A stretch of 64,000 nt of DNA from Candidatus Heimdallarchaeota archaeon B3_Heim (GCA_003144275.1 NJBF01000009.1:7653-71652); one strand, 5' to 3'. Counted from the first letter of the stretch, positions 34,839 to 45,095 are shown. A program made the numbers and translations. The notes: a model not told the origin generated them from the sequence alone.

Positions 34839-36530
34839 ATGAGAATGATCACCTTGGTATCAAATGTTAACAGCCTCCTTGAATTATATCGTTTAGCCGC
34901 TACTGGTAATCCGAATGTTCTTACTCAGCAATTTTGGGGAAATATTCCTTCAACGTATGTGGACTTAAAGAAAAGGGTTGCAATACATCAACAATCACAG
35001 AACCTGGGGAAATTCCAAGACAATATTGAGGAATTACGTAGAATTGCATATAATCATAATCGATCAATGGGAACTTTAACACTCGCTGTTAAGGATACAT
35101 TGGATAATCTTGATTCAGGGCTTTTAGATGTGGGTCATCAACCGCTTATTTTCGGTGGTTCCTCTTTTCTCATGAATAAAATTTCATCGGCTGACTGGAT
35201 TGGTCAATTGACGGGATTGAGTACATTTTTTTTCATTGGTGATCATGATTCCATACAAAATGAATTAACAGTAACTCGGTTTCCCCAACCTAATTCTTCT
35301 TCGGGTTTACTCATTACTCCTCCCTCGTGGGGTGTACCTGACGATACACCGATGCATTACGTACCCGTTCCTTCAGAAAAATGGATAATGGACAGTAAAG
35401 AAAAAATTCAAGAGAATTTACGATTGTTGATAAAATATGCGAAAGTCTTGCCTCATAATCGTACTCTGTTGTCAGAACGGTTTCAATCTTGGTTTGATAT
35501 TATCAAGGATAGTGCATTTTCTGCTAATGATTTTTCCTCATGGAGTCAAAGAATTTGGAGTACTTTATTTATCTTAAGAAATGATTTACATATTTTTCTT
35601 ACTCCCTCGAGCAATATAAGATATAGAAAACTTATTCGACCTGCTTTTGAATTCTTATTGACCGAAAAAAATCGAGATCAATATATCGAAACTTTAAATT
35701 CCGTATATAATCAAATTATTGGTCATAATCTCACACCAGGTTTACCTCGGAGAGAAAAAAGCTATGTTCCCTTCTTCTTGGAATGCCTCAAATGCAAAAC
35801 ACATACCAGAGTAGAATTAAAAGTTTTTCAATTAGGTGTTTTAGAAGGACGGTGTCCTTCTTGTAACGAGGAATATTCATTCTCTTATAATTCAAATAGT
35901 CCAGATCTCAGTGAAATTGAGATAAATATAACTCCACGTTCCGATTCTCGAGCTATGGTGAATAATTTCACATTTCCGATTTTAGTTCATGTAGGAGGGG
36001 GAGGAGAAACACAGTACTATTCAGCTGTTATACCTGCCATGAAAAGACTGAATATAGAACCCCCTATTCTAATCAGGTCGAATAGGATTTATTATAGTAC
36101 ACCTTGGGGTGAAAAATCTGCGTCTGAGGTAGGTAAACCAATGTTACAAGAGAAGGTATATAATTGCTTTAAAGCCTACAATGAAGGACAGACAATTTCA
36201 GATAAACATTCTGCTCTGGAAGCAATGAGAACACATTTGCAACTGGTTTCCCTTGAAAATAACAAATTGTTGGTTCAACATAATGATGAACTAAGAAAAA
36301 ACCAAGGAGATAAGAAGCTGAGGAGAAAGATACGCAATCTGGAACTAATGCTTTCTCATAATTATGGTCGATTTACTGCTGGAAAAAATATTCAGGAAGT
36401 TTCGTGGAATTGGTTAGATCTTGCGCTATTAACAGGTATTCACAATCTCAGCAGCATGTATCAACGCCAGATTAATGAAAAATCTTTCCCAGGCTTTACT
36501 TGGTATATTAACACTGGAAAATATACTTAA
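34839..36530 (+). CDS. BshC-like protein with inserted zinc ribbon
   Basis: 563 residues resembling BshC, the putative cysteine-adding ligase of bacillithiol synthesis. Matches are GHQPLIFGG (99-107, compare TGQQ..GG), FFIGDHDSIQNEL (131-143, compare EDHD) and VHVGGGGETQYYSAVIPA (383-400, compare VGGPGE), followed by a C-terminal coiled coil (~450-510), all in BshC order and normal length. A four-Cys zinc ribbon (CLKC 316-319, CPSC 339-342) interrupts the middle and is not expected in bacterial BshC. No bshA or bshB is in the window, so the product thiol is unknown. It converges with the aminotransferase gene. Confidence 0.62.
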   Translation: MRMITLVSNVNSLLELYRLAATGNPNVLTQQFWGNIPSTYVDLKKRVAIHQQSQNLGKFQDNIEELRRIAYNHNRSMGTLTLAVKDTLDNLDSGLLDVGHQPLIFGGSSFLMNKISSADWIGQLTGLSTFFFIGDHDSIQNELTVTRFPQPNSSSGLLITPPSWGVPDDTPMHYVPVPSEKWIMDSKEKIQENLRLLIKYAKVLPHNRTLLSERFQSWFDIIKDSAFSANDFSSWSQRIWSTLFILRNDLHIFLTPSSNIRYRKLIRPAFEFLLTEKNRDQYIETLNSVYNQIIGHNLTPGLPRREKSYVPFFLECLKCKTHTRVELKVFQLGVLEGRCPSCNEEYSFSYNSNSPDLSEIEINITPRSDSRAMVNNFTFPILVHVGGGGETQYYSAVIPAMKRLNIEPPILIRSNRIYYSTPWGEKSASEVGKPMLQEKVYNCFKAYNEGQTISDKHSALEAMRTHLQLVSLENNKLLVQHNDELRKNQGDKKLRRKIRNLELMLSHNYGRFTAGKNIQEVSWNWLDLALLTGIHNLSSMYQRQINEKSFPGFTWYINTGKYT

Positions 36531-36585
36531 AGTTATCTTCAACCATTTGAAGTTGTAAAAATTTTTGAATTCGCAAGAAAACGAT

Positions 36586-37899
36586 TTAAGCTTCTTTTTG
36601 AAGTAGTTTACCAAGAATTTCCATGCCCTCTAAGATCATTTGAGAGGATACGAAAGAGAAGCTAATTCGCATACCATTGGTTTTAATCCGATTTCCATGG
36701 AGTTTTGAATCACCAGCATTAATAGAATATCCTTTAATTGGATAAAATGCTTTTCCTGGTACATATAGGACGTCATTTGGAATGGCCTTATCTTGCATGA
36801 ACTTTCCTGAGTCGAAAGACTCTTTTTCCATTTGAAACCAGAAGAAAAATCCTCCAGTTGGGGTGGAGCTAAAGCCATTTGATGGAAAATATGTATCAAT
36901 CATCTTTTTCATTGCATCTCTACGTTTCTTATATATTTTCAAGTTATCAGCCAGTACATTATCAATATGGTGTTTGTAATAGATTTCAAGCATTCTTTGA
37001 GTAAACGAAGAGGTACAGAGATCAAGATATCCCTTGTCTTTTATAACTGGGGTCATGATCTCCTCTGGAAGAATTGAGTACCCAAGTCTAAGCACCGCGG
37101 CTTCCTTACTACTTGTACGGAGATATGCGACCCATTTATTCTCAGGATCATATTTTTTAATTGGAGGAGGAATTTTTCCGAACTGAATTTCTCGGTAAGC
37201 TGCGTCTTCAATTAAGAGGATTTCATTTTGAACAGCTATATCAAAAAGAGCTTTTCTTCTCTTTTCTGGCAAAGTGGTACCTTTAGGATTATCAGAATCT
37301 GAAACAACATAAATAGCTTTAGGTGTTCGTTTTAGTTCACGTTTACATACATTAATTGCTTTTTCAACATGTTCAGGTATGAGACCATCCATATCAGAGG
37401 GAACTGTAAGAACGTTTCCACCAAGTTTTGTGACAGGCACAACAAATCCGAGATAAGATGGTCTTGCCATTACTATAACATCTTTAGGACGAATTAAAGT
37501 ATCAAGAAGAGCATATAACATTTGTTGAGAACCTGTCGTAATTGCGATGTCATCAGGTCCTCGCGGAATCTCAATGCCATCAATTCTCTTCATTCTCTCT
37601 ACAAGAACTTTTTTCAGTGATAATAATCCGCTAGTTGGGCCATAGTTTAAAATATCAATTCCTGAGATATCAAGGTTGTCTGCAATCTGACGTAGTATTG
37701 TTTTGAATGTATCAATTGGTAAGGCTCCAGGTTTTCCTCCTCCAAAGTAATATTTTACATTATATAGAAGGAGTCTACGAATTTCGCTCTCTGGAACGAT
37801 TTCTGTCCATTCAGCTAAATTATCATAATAAGGGGGAGTCATTTTGATGTACTTCCTAATTAAAGATAAGTCCTCATATTTTTTTTCCTCAATTGGCAT
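36586..37899 (-). CDS. PLP-dependent class I/II aminotransferase
   Basis: 437 residues of fold type I, closest in appearance to the archaeal 2-aminoadipate/aromatic aminotransferase group (LysN/ARO8-like). Key blocks are LNYGPTSGLLSLKKVL, TGSQQMLYALLD, the SDNPKGTTL turn, EDAAYREIQFG and the PLP-lysine strand RTSSKEAAVLRLGYSI (the Ser-Lys motif is SSK). A final Arg (GMRISFSFV) should bind the substrate carboxylate. N-terminal extension of about 30 residues is typical. Substrate is undetermined. It stands alone on this strand. Confidence 0.85.
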   Translation of the reverse strand: MPIEEKKYEDLSLIRKYIKMTPPYYDNLAEWTEIVPESEIRRLLLYNVKYYFGGGKPGALPIDTFKTILRQIADNLDISGIDILNYGPTSGLLSLKKVLVERMKRIDGIEIPRGPDDIAITTGSQQMLYALLDTLIRPKDVIVMARPSYLGFVVPVTKLGGNVLTVPSDMDGLIPEHVEKAINVCKRELKRTPKAIYVVSDSDNPKGTTLPEKRRKALFDIAVQNEILLIEDAAYREIQFGKIPPPIKKYDPENKWVAYLRTSSKEAAVLRLGYSILPEEIMTPVIKDKGYLDLCTSSFTQRMLEIYYKHHIDNVLADNLKIYKKRRDAMKKMIDTYFPSNGFSSTPTGGFFFWFQMEKESFDSGKFMQDKAIPNDVLYVPGKAFYPIKGYSINAGDSKLHGNRIKTNGMRISFSFVSSQMILEGMEILGKLLQKEA

Positions 37900-38469
37900 C
37901 TTGATTTTTCAAGAATACTACACATTTCAGAGCATTATAACGAAGAAATAGATCATCTCTCAAGGACGAGTGATATATTTTTGAAGAAATTTATAACCTT
38001 ATCGAACATAGGGGTCAATCAAAAATATGAAATTAAATCTATTTATGAAATTTCAATGAATTACATCGCATAATGAGAGAAAAAAACCATTCAACTAAAA
38101 GGAATATAAATTTAATGGATTCTATGTATGTTAAATACATGAATATCGGAATATGAGAATCAAAGTCGTCACAGTTTTTTATCCCAAAAATACATTATAT
38201 TAAAAATATTGGAGTAACAACACTCGGTAGTGACGAAAATAAGTATTAACGACTATTTTTATCACAAATTGTAGGAAAATCTCATCTTTTATTAAATTCG
38301 AGTATAATTTGGTTATCTAACCAACAATAAGAATTTAAAATATTTTTGAGATCGAAGCGTCTTGAATAATACTACGTCATTTGATTAACAGGATATTAAG
38401 TAATCTTGAGGATAAACTCACTCATTGTAGGTGAGATTCTCGTTCTAGAACTGATGGTTTTTGATAATA
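37900..38469. other. 570-base intergenic region ahead of argS
   Basis: No open frame or RNA gene is supported. Just before argS lie two dyads: CTCAC with GTGAG around a nine-base spacer at 38418-38436, and the perfect palindrome GTTCTAGAAC at 38442-38451. They are close to the start codon and could be in the 5' leader. The rest is AT-rich. Confidence 0.4.
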
Positions 38470-40383
38470 ATGGAAAAAACGATAAAGAGAGTTCTAAAGC
38501 AAGTAATTAAGCCCCATATAGCTATTGACTCTAATATTGAACATTTGATTGAAAATTCAATAGAAATCCCTCCTACTTTCGAATTCGGAGAACGATCAAC
38601 AAATATAGCCTTCAAACTAGCGAGCTTTCTCAAAAAATCTCCAATGAAAATTGCAGAAGAGTTATCAGGAGAAATTAATAGCATTGTGGATGAGAAATCC
38701 CTAATTGTAAAGACCACTTCAGTAAAAGGATATATCAATTTCTTTATCAATTTTACACCGTTTTTTAATAGTCTCTACTCTCAGATCAAAAAGGAAGGAG
38801 TTAATTATGGAGAAAATCAAAGAGGAAATGGCAAAAAGATAATTGTGGAGCACACGTCGATCAATCCAGTCAAACCACTACATATTGGGAATTTGAGAAA
38901 TGCCGTTCTTGGGGATTGTATTGCTAGATTATATAAGAGGAACGGATGGGAGGTCGAAATTCAAAATCTTATCGATGATTTTGGTAGGCAAGTAGCCACC
39001 TTAATTTGGGGGATACTGAATGGGCACCATCTTGGAGTTATTCGTGAAATTAATGAAAAGTATGACGTATGGCTTGGGAAAGTTTACTCACATTGCAATA
39101 ATATTCTCGCTGAACAAGACTCATGGAACGAGGTTGACAAAATTATGATAGATATGCGTCATGATCCTCATATGTACCGGTTTATGAGAAATATTTGTCA
39201 AGCGTGTGTAGACAGCAATTTAGAAACGGCCTGGAGATACGGAATAACTTATGATTATTTGGTTTGGGAGTCAGATATTTCACGATCAGGTGTTTGGGAG
39301 GAAACTCTTCGATTATTGGAAAAAAATTCCTCCTTTCGCTGGGAAAAAGAAGGACCAAATGCTGGCTGCTTTATTGCCAACCTTGGAGAATTAGCCGAAT
39401 TTCAAGATAAAAAAAATCCAGATAAAGTTTTCATTCGATCTAATGGAATCCCGACATATGTTGCCCATGATGTTGCACTCCAATTGTGGAAATTCGGGAT
39501 AGTAAAGGCAAATTTAACAAGCCGAAGTGTTGTTAAACAGAAGAACGAAGCTGAAGAAACGAGAGATTTATGGACCAGTACTGATTTTCATGTTTCCGGA
39601 GAGGCGGAGAAAAGTTTTGGAAAGCCAGATCGTGTGTGTAATGTAATCGGGATGGAACAGAATTATGAACAAGAAATTGTACGTTATACCTTAAAGCTTC
39701 TTTCATTGAAGAAAGAATTTGTAAATTCTTTTCATATGTCATATAAACACGTTTCTGCTCCCCACGCGCGATTTTCAGGAAGGTCAGGAAACTGGCTTGA
39801 AGAACGGGCTTGGGCTGATGCAGTATTTGAGGATACTTATGCAGCTGCGTTTAAAGCAATATCCAAAAAGAGGCTAGATTTAGAAGACGACCCCATCAAA
39901 AGAAATTTGATTGTAAACAGTATTACTGCAGCAGCAATACGTTATTGGTTGATAAAGTTCTCGACTGAAACTGAAATAAAATTTCGAATAGAAGACGCCA
40001 CGTCACTTGAAGGCGACACTGGTCCCTTTTTAATGTATTCAAGTGTGCGAGCTACCAAGATTCTAGCCAAACTCTCTAAAATTAAGACTTTTTCAAAGCA
40101 TGGAAAATATGAGATTACCCAACAAGAAAAAACCTTGATTTTACAGCTTTACCGTTGTCCTGAGATTGTTAAAAACGCCGCAGATTCTTTTCAACCCCTC
40201 ATGGTTGCGAAATATGCCTATGATCTTGCTTCTTCATTTAATCGTTTCTACGAAACTTCCCGTGTAATTAACGCTAAAACTGCAAAATTGAAACAATTTC
40301 GCCTAGCCTTAGTTCAGATTTTTTCTATAGCGATGCAAAACTTACTTCATATTCTTGGAATCCCGATTGTAGACGAAATGTAA
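38470..40383 (+). CDS. argS: Arginyl-tRNA synthetase
   Basis: 637-residue class I synthetase. The N-terminal additional domain is followed by VEHTSINPVKPLHIGNLRNA (containing the HIGH-type motif HIGN), then GMEQNYEQE, SYKHVS in place of KMSK (normal for many ArgRS), and the C-terminal DALR anticodon-binding domain, with SSVRATKILAK before it. Central insert length is normal. ATG at 38470 is preferred over TTG at 38461. It heads a run of plus-strand genes: flippase-like (16-base gap), G1PDH, RNase HII, phosphohexomutase. Confidence 0.93.
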   Translation: MEKTIKRVLKQVIKPHIAIDSNIEHLIENSIEIPPTFEFGERSTNIAFKLASFLKKSPMKIAEELSGEINSIVDEKSLIVKTTSVKGYINFFINFTPFFNSLYSQIKKEGVNYGENQRGNGKKIIVEHTSINPVKPLHIGNLRNAVLGDCIARLYKRNGWEVEIQNLIDDFGRQVATLIWGILNGHHLGVIREINEKYDVWLGKVYSHCNNILAEQDSWNEVDKIMIDMRHDPHMYRFMRNICQACVDSNLETAWRYGITYDYLVWESDISRSGVWEETLRLLEKNSSFRWEKEGPNAGCFIANLGELAEFQDKKNPDKVFIRSNGIPTYVAHDVALQLWKFGIVKANLTSRSVVKQKNEAEETRDLWTSTDFHVSGEAEKSFGKPDRVCNVIGMEQNYEQEIVRYTLKLLSLKKEFVNSFHMSYKHVSAPHARFSGRSGNWLEERAWADAVFEDTYAAAFKAISKKRLDLEDDPIKRNLIVNSITAAAIRYWLIKFSTETEIKFRIEDATSLEGDTGPFLMYSSVRATKILAKLSKIKTFSKHGKYEITQQEKTLILQLYRCPEIVKNAADSFQPLMVAKYAYDLASSFNRFYETSRVINAKTAKLKQFRLALVQIFSIAMQNLLHILGIPIVDEM

Positions 40384-40398
40384 TCAACTATCAATGAG

Positions 40399-41451
40399 AT
40401 GCTAATAGTGCTAGAGAAAAAAAAATCCTCTATTTTCCTTTATTTGGCTACGTTTATCGTGTTACTCCTCCTCATTCTTTTCATTAATCCTGAAAATCTT
40501 ATTGACAAATTCTTCCAGATAGGATTGTGGGGAATTATCCTATTAGTTATTTTTTATATCATTGACTTAATAGTGCGCACTTATAGATGGAAATTGTTAT
40601 TGATTGCACAGGGGACTCATTTACCTCTATCATCCTTGATTCTCCCTGTCTGTTCAGCTTTAGCTATAAATTTATTCACAATTGCTCGTGCAGGAGAGAC
40701 AGTCAGGATTGTTTCGTTAAAACGAAATAATGATGTAAAATATTCTGATTCCATTTCATCTATTGTTATTGAACAGGTTTTAAGCATTATAGGTTTATTG
40801 ATTGTTGTAACTGGAAGCTTATTTTTCATAAGTTTTTCTTTCCAGACGGAAGAAAGCTCGAAAACTGTAGGTCAGCTAATTCTTCTTCTCTTGTTAATTT
40901 CAGGAGGAGGACTTTTACTGATAGGGATCATCTTAATGAAACCGAGCTTTGTTTACAAGCTTCTCAATTTTTTTCCTGAATTTCTTAAGGATAAACTCAC
41001 TTCAGCCTTTGAAGCTTTTATTCGGGGTCTTACAGATCTTCGAACTCAACCCTCCCTTCTATTTCAAGCAATTTTGACTTCTGCCGCAATTTGGACGATT
41101 GAAGGTATTATGTTACACATTATTGCTTTGTCCATTTTTCCATCCTTTACTCTGACTGATCTTCCGTGGGTAATAGCAGCTTCTTGTGTAGGAAATATTA
41201 CATTTATAATTCCTATTCTTCCTGGTGCAATGGGTGAATATGAAGCGGCCATTGCGCTAGTCTTAAACTATTCTCCAAATTATGTTGACCCTGACCCACT
41301 AAAAGTTGCGTCAGTGCCTTTTATAGATCGTGTGGTAAAATCATTAATTCTTGGAATTGTGGGTGGATACGCAACATTGCAACTAGGTGGCGCCGAGCTA
41401 CTTAAGTATCGACGAGATTACACGAAGCTAAACAAAACAGAAGAATTGTAA
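40399..41451 (+). CDS. UPF0104/LPG-synthase-TM family membrane protein (flippase-like)
   Basis: 350 residues with about eight transmembrane helices. The family marks are ARAGETVRIVSLKR in the second loop, EQVLSIIGLLIV and PGAMGEYEAAIALVL near the C-terminus. Relatives include AglD-type C-terminal domains and bacterial MprF flippase halves; archaeal members are often found with glycolipid or lipid-linked glycan genes. A role in lipid or glycolipid flipping is inferred. It lies 15 bases after argS and 77 bases before the G1PDH gene, which also fits lipid metabolism. Confidence 0.8.
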   Translation: MLIVLEKKKSSIFLYLATFIVLLLLILFINPENLIDKFFQIGLWGIILLVIFYIIDLIVRTYRWKLLLIAQGTHLPLSSLILPVCSALAINLFTIARAGETVRIVSLKRNNDVKYSDSISSIVIEQVLSIIGLLIVVTGSLFFISFSFQTEESSKTVGQLILLLLLISGGGLLLIGIILMKPSFVYKLLNFFPEFLKDKLTSAFEAFIRGLTDLRTQPSLLFQAILTSAAIWTIEGIMLHIIALSIFPSFTLTDLPWVIAASCVGNITFIIPILPGAMGEYEAAIALVLNYSPNYVDPDPLKVASVPFIDRVVKSLILGIVGGYATLQLGGAELLKYRRDYTKLNKTEEL

Positions 41452-41528
41452 ACCTTATCAAACTTGGTGAATTATCTGTAATTGAATAGACCGATTGTCA
41501 TTTAGTTTAAGTTAAGAAGCTAGTCATA

Positions 41529-42632
41529 TTGGATGAATTAATTCTGAGCCCAATTCAAGAAATAAATGTATCAAGAAGAGTTGCTTTCGGAGTAAATGCC
41601 ATCGAAAGGTTAACAGGAATTTTTGAGGACTTAGGTATTAAGAGGTTACACATATTTAGTGGTCGCACAAAAACAAAAGAAATCACAGAAAAATTAGTTA
41701 TTCCACAAATATCAGGCAATATAGAATTTGAATATACTCCACTTCCTGATAAAATTGACCTTTCTTTCTTAAATAAAATCTCTGGCACCATTGATCGTTA
41801 TCAGACATATTTAATGGCTGTAGGCGGTGGTACCGTTATAGATTATGTGAAACTCATAGCTAACATGTCTAAAACGGAATATATTGCTGTTCCGACCAAT
41901 GCAAGTCATGACGGATTCTCTAGCCCTTACATTAACTTTTTATTGAGAACTCAAGTAGATCAATATTTCAAAAAGGAACTTTCACAGGAGTATTGCCCAA
42001 TTTCTCCCTTAGCAATTGTCGGTGACACCACGATGATTAGTAAAGCGCCTAAAGAATCTTTGAAGGCGGGTGTAGGAGATATATTATCCAAATGGGTCGC
42101 TGTGGAAGATTGGAAACTCGCTAATAGATTGAAAGGCGAAGATTACGATATATATGCTGCATCATTTTCAGAAATGACTGCAACTATGGTTGAGGAAAGA
42201 ATTCACGATTTAGGAAAGAACTTCTTCGGTGAGAAAGGAGTGAGGGCTTTAATCAAGGCATTAGGGAGTAGTGGTGTTGCAATGTGTATTGCAGGATCAT
42301 CTCGTCCAGCTAGTGGATCAGAACATCTTGTTAGTCACGCTTTAGATAGTCTATCATTCGAATATGATTTTGAAGTGTTACATGGTCATCAAACGGGAAT
42401 TAGTGCTATTTTAATGATGTATTTGCATGGAGGCGATTGGATACGTATTCGTAAGTCTCTAAAGAAGATTTCTGCCCCTTTGACCCTCCATGATATAGGT
42501 ATTGATAGAGATATAATGCTATTAGCTCTACAAAAAGCTCAACATATTCGTCCTGAAAGATATACGGTTCTTTCTGAAGGTTTAACTAGATCTGCAGCAG
42601 AAAATGCTATCGAGATGACTGGAATTGATTGA
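41529..42632 (+). CDS. egsA: sn-glycerol-1-phosphate dehydrogenase
   Basis: 367-residue NAD(P)-dependent G1P dehydrogenase, which sets the archaeal stereochemistry of the glycerol lipid backbone. Signature segments: MAVGGGTVIDYVKLIA (dinucleotide binding), PTNASHDGFSSP, GVGDILSKWVAVEDW (zinc Asp), SRPASGSEHLVSHALD (first His) and LHGHQTGISAILMMY (second His). Length fits. TTG at 41529 is the start. Its stop overlaps the TTG start of RNase HII by four bases, so they are translationally coupled. Together with the prenyl synthase at 60.6 kb it gives the core ether-lipid pathway. Confidence 0.94.
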   Translation: MDELILSPIQEINVSRRVAFGVNAIERLTGIFEDLGIKRLHIFSGRTKTKEITEKLVIPQISGNIEFEYTPLPDKIDLSFLNKISGTIDRYQTYLMAVGGGTVIDYVKLIANMSKTEYIAVPTNASHDGFSSPYINFLLRTQVDQYFKKELSQEYCPISPLAIVGDTTMISKAPKESLKAGVGDILSKWVAVEDWKLANRLKGEDYDIYAASFSEMTATMVEERIHDLGKNFFGEKGVRALIKALGSSGVAMCIAGSSRPASGSEHLVSHALDSLSFEYDFEVLHGHQTGISAILMMYLHGGDWIRIRKSLKKISAPLTLHDIGIDRDIMLLALQKAQHIRPERYTVLSEGLTRSAAENAIEMTGID

Positions 42633-43417
42633 GTTTGGGGGAGATAATCGCTGGTATTGATGAAGCTGGAAGAGGTAGTGTATTAGGACCCTTAATTATT
42701 GTTGGTTTGTCTTTAGAGAAAGATAAGATAAATTTTCTTCATCAAAAAGGTGTGAAAGATTCTAAACTATTCACTGGATTATCAGGGCGGAATAAAAGAA
42801 GTGAATTGGCAGTAGAGATACAACAACAAGCAAAGAAAGTCAAAGTAATTGAAGTTCCATCTTCAGAAATCGATTTAGCATTAAATAGACGTCCTAGAGA
42901 TAATTTGAATCTATTAGAACTTAGGTACTTCAGTAAACTTATACTGGAACTACATGCTAAGGAAATTTTCGTAGACACGATTTCTTCCCCCAGATATTCA
43001 ATGACACAAATTTCAAATTTAATTCGCTTGAATAATGAATTATTGACCTTTAAAGTAATTACTAATAATAATTCTGAGGGTAAATTTACTTTAGGTAGAG
43101 GAGGGAAATCATCAAAAAACATTCTAATTACTCCTAAAGCTGATAGTAAATATACTGTAGTAGCAGCAGCCTCATGTGTAGCTAAGCATATAAGAGATCT
43201 TAAATTACGAGAAATTGAACAAGAATGGAATTTACCCGAGCAAATTCTTGGCCATGGATATCCAAATGAGAAAGATCAAAATTTAATGCGCTTTTTTCGG
43301 GAATACTCAAATCAAATTAAGCAGCACTATTTTCCATTTATTCGGTATCAATGGGAATGGAGATGTTTACAGGAAATCTTAAGCCAACCCATGAAAAAAT
43401 TAGATCAGTATTTTTAA
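42629..43417 (+). CDS. rnhB: Ribonuclease HII
   Basis: 262-residue RNase HII, which nicks RNA in RNA/DNA hybrids and at single ribonucleotides. The active-site opening is AGIDEAGRGSVLGPL (Asp-Glu), with a GVKDSKLF motif, and the further acidic residues in the IFVDTIS strand and VAAASCVAKHIRD. The family's Tyr follows in the PNEKD... segment region. It overlaps the G1PDH stop (TTGA), a translational-coupling sign. The C-terminal tail (DQYF) may be a PIP-like end, but this is speculative. Confidence 0.93.
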   Translation: MSLGEIIAGIDEAGRGSVLGPLIIVGLSLEKDKINFLHQKGVKDSKLFTGLSGRNKRSELAVEIQQQAKKVKVIEVPSSEIDLALNRRPRDNLNLLELRYFSKLILELHAKEIFVDTISSPRYSMTQISNLIRLNNELLTFKVITNNNSEGKFTLGRGGKSSKNILITPKADSKYTVVAAASCVAKHIRDLKLREIEQEWNLPEQILGHGYPNEKDQNLMRFFREYSNQIKQHYFPFIRYQWEWRCLQEILSQPMKKLDQYF

Positions 43418-43473
43418 AAAAGGAAAAGTGGAAATTTATTGATTAGTAAAATTCTGAACACAGGTTATTGGTA

Positions 43474-44850
43474 ATGGTTGAGAATATTTTTCGTACCTAT
43501 GACATACGAGGGAAATTTCCTCAAGAAATTTCATTACAAACAGTAGTTAACATCGGTAGAGCGTTTGGAACATACTTTGGAATTAATAAAAATATCATAA
43601 TCGGTGGTGACGTCAGACTATCTACCCCGATAATAAAAACGGCTCTTGCAATGGGGTTAATGGAAGTTGGTTGTAATGTTAAGGACATAGGCATTTGTAC
43701 TACGCCTACTATATATTTCCTATCCGCAAATAATTCTTCTGTAGATTTTGGAATTATGGTAACAGCTAGTCATAATCCTATTGAATATAATGGAATAAAG
43801 GTGTGCGATCAAAATGGTGTTTCATTTCACATTGACAATTTTTACAGTGAAATAAAGAGAATAATGAACCAGAATGACTATACAGTGATTGAAAGTCATA
43901 CTTATGGACAAACACCAATCTTAAATGGAGTAAATAATGAACAATTTTGGAATTATCACAAAAATCGTTTTTATCCTGACAAGAAGATGAATCTGGTTGT
44001 AGATATTGGAAATGGAACATGTTATCCAATTCTACAAGTCTTAAAAGGCAAAAAAATGGAAGTTCTTGCCCTTCATCCCGATCCTGATGGAACTTTTCCT
44101 GTTATGATTCCCGATCCAGCCAAACCCGAATGTCTCAGATTTATTATTCAATCAATGAATCAAAATTCTCACGATTTAGGTATTGGTTTTGATGCAGATG
44201 GAGATCGTGTAGGATTTGTGGACGAGAAAGGAAATATCGTAAAACCTGATCAAGTAATAATGCTATTTGGTCAGTATTTAATTGAAAAAGTTCCCAATGG
44301 AGAAATTTTAATCGATATAAAAACCTCAAAAGCAACTTACGAATACCTGGAGAATCTCGGTGCTAAAGTGAAGTTCACTCGTGTAGGCCATTCTTGGATC
44401 CATGAGGAGCTTCTGAAAAGGGGTGCAATCTTTGCGGGAGAATTAAGTGGTCATTACTACTTTGGAGAGGGGTACTTTGGTTTTGATGATGCCACTTATT
44501 CATCTTTAAAGATGATTGAAATTATTGCGTCATTAGAGGAACCTCTCTCTCAAATAATAGCAAAACTACCTTCATATTTTACTTCAGATGAACTGAGAAT
44601 ACCTTGCGCTGATAGTATCAAATCAATTGTGGTAGAGAATGTTAAATCTCTTTTAGTGGCTGAAGCTCAAAATTGCATTACAATCGATGGAGTGAGAGCT
44701 GAATTTGAAGATGGATGGGTACTGGTTCGCGAAAGTGGGACTGAACCTGTAATTTCTGTTCGTGCTGAAGCAGATACAAAGCAGAAACTTATATATTACG
44801 TAGATTATATTAAAGAAATTGTTACAAATGAAATTAGTAAAAATACCTAA
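43474..44850 (+). CDS. Phosphomannomutase/phosphoglucomutase
   Basis: 458-residue alpha-D-phosphohexomutase. The phosphoserine loop VTASHNPIEYNG, the metal loop GFDADGDRVGFVDEKG, the sugar-binding GELSGHYYFG and the phosphate-binding RESGTEPVISVRAE are all present and in order. It interconverts hexose-6- and hexose-1-phosphate and feeds the sugar-nucleotide enzymes of the window. ATG at 43474 is used; a TTG at 43468 gives two more residues. It is fifth in the argS run, after RNase HII. Whether mannose, glucose or glucosamine is preferred cannot be told from the sequence. Confidence 0.92.
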   Translation: MVENIFRTYDIRGKFPQEISLQTVVNIGRAFGTYFGINKNIIIGGDVRLSTPIIKTALAMGLMEVGCNVKDIGICTTPTIYFLSANNSSVDFGIMVTASHNPIEYNGIKVCDQNGVSFHIDNFYSEIKRIMNQNDYTVIESHTYGQTPILNGVNNEQFWNYHKNRFYPDKKMNLVVDIGNGTCYPILQVLKGKKMEVLALHPDPDGTFPVMIPDPAKPECLRFIIQSMNQNSHDLGIGFDADGDRVGFVDEKGNIVKPDQVIMLFGQYLIEKVPNGEILIDIKTSKATYEYLENLGAKVKFTRVGHSWIHEELLKRGAIFAGELSGHYYFGEGYFGFDDATYSSLKMIEIIASLEEPLSQIIAKLPSYFTSDELRIPCADSIKSIVVENVKSLLVAEAQNCITIDGVRAEFEDGWVLVRESGTEPVISVRAEADTKQKLIYYVDYIKEIVTNEISKNT

Positions 44851-44918
44851 AAATTCATTTAGGAATTGAAATTAGTTTATATTTGCGACTCGTTGTGAAT
44901 TTAGAAGAGGTAAGTAAG

Positions 44919-45095
44919 ATGGATGATCGTTTAATTGGTTCATTGCTTATAGTTATAGGATTATTAATTGCAGGATTAGGAGGTACAATGAGTACGGCTA
45001 TATCTGCTTTTTATTATATTTTTGGGTTCCTTACTGCCTTTGCAGGTCTTGGGCTTTTATTGAAATATCGAAAGTCGACCCAGATAAGAGATTAA
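44919..45095 (+). CDS. Small two-TM membrane protein
   Basis: 58 residues, two closely spaced hydrophobic helices (LIGSLLIVIGLLIAGLGG and ISAFYYIFGFLTAFAGLGLL) and a short basic tail. ATG 44919 is preceded by GAGGTAAGTAAG, a good ribosome-binding site, which selects it over an upstream in-frame start at 44883. It ends a plus-strand run and converges with the helicase gene. No family is recognised. Confidence 0.6.
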   Translation: MDDRLIGSLLIVIGLLIAGLGGTMSTAISAFYYIFGFLTAFAGLGLLLKYRKSTQIRD

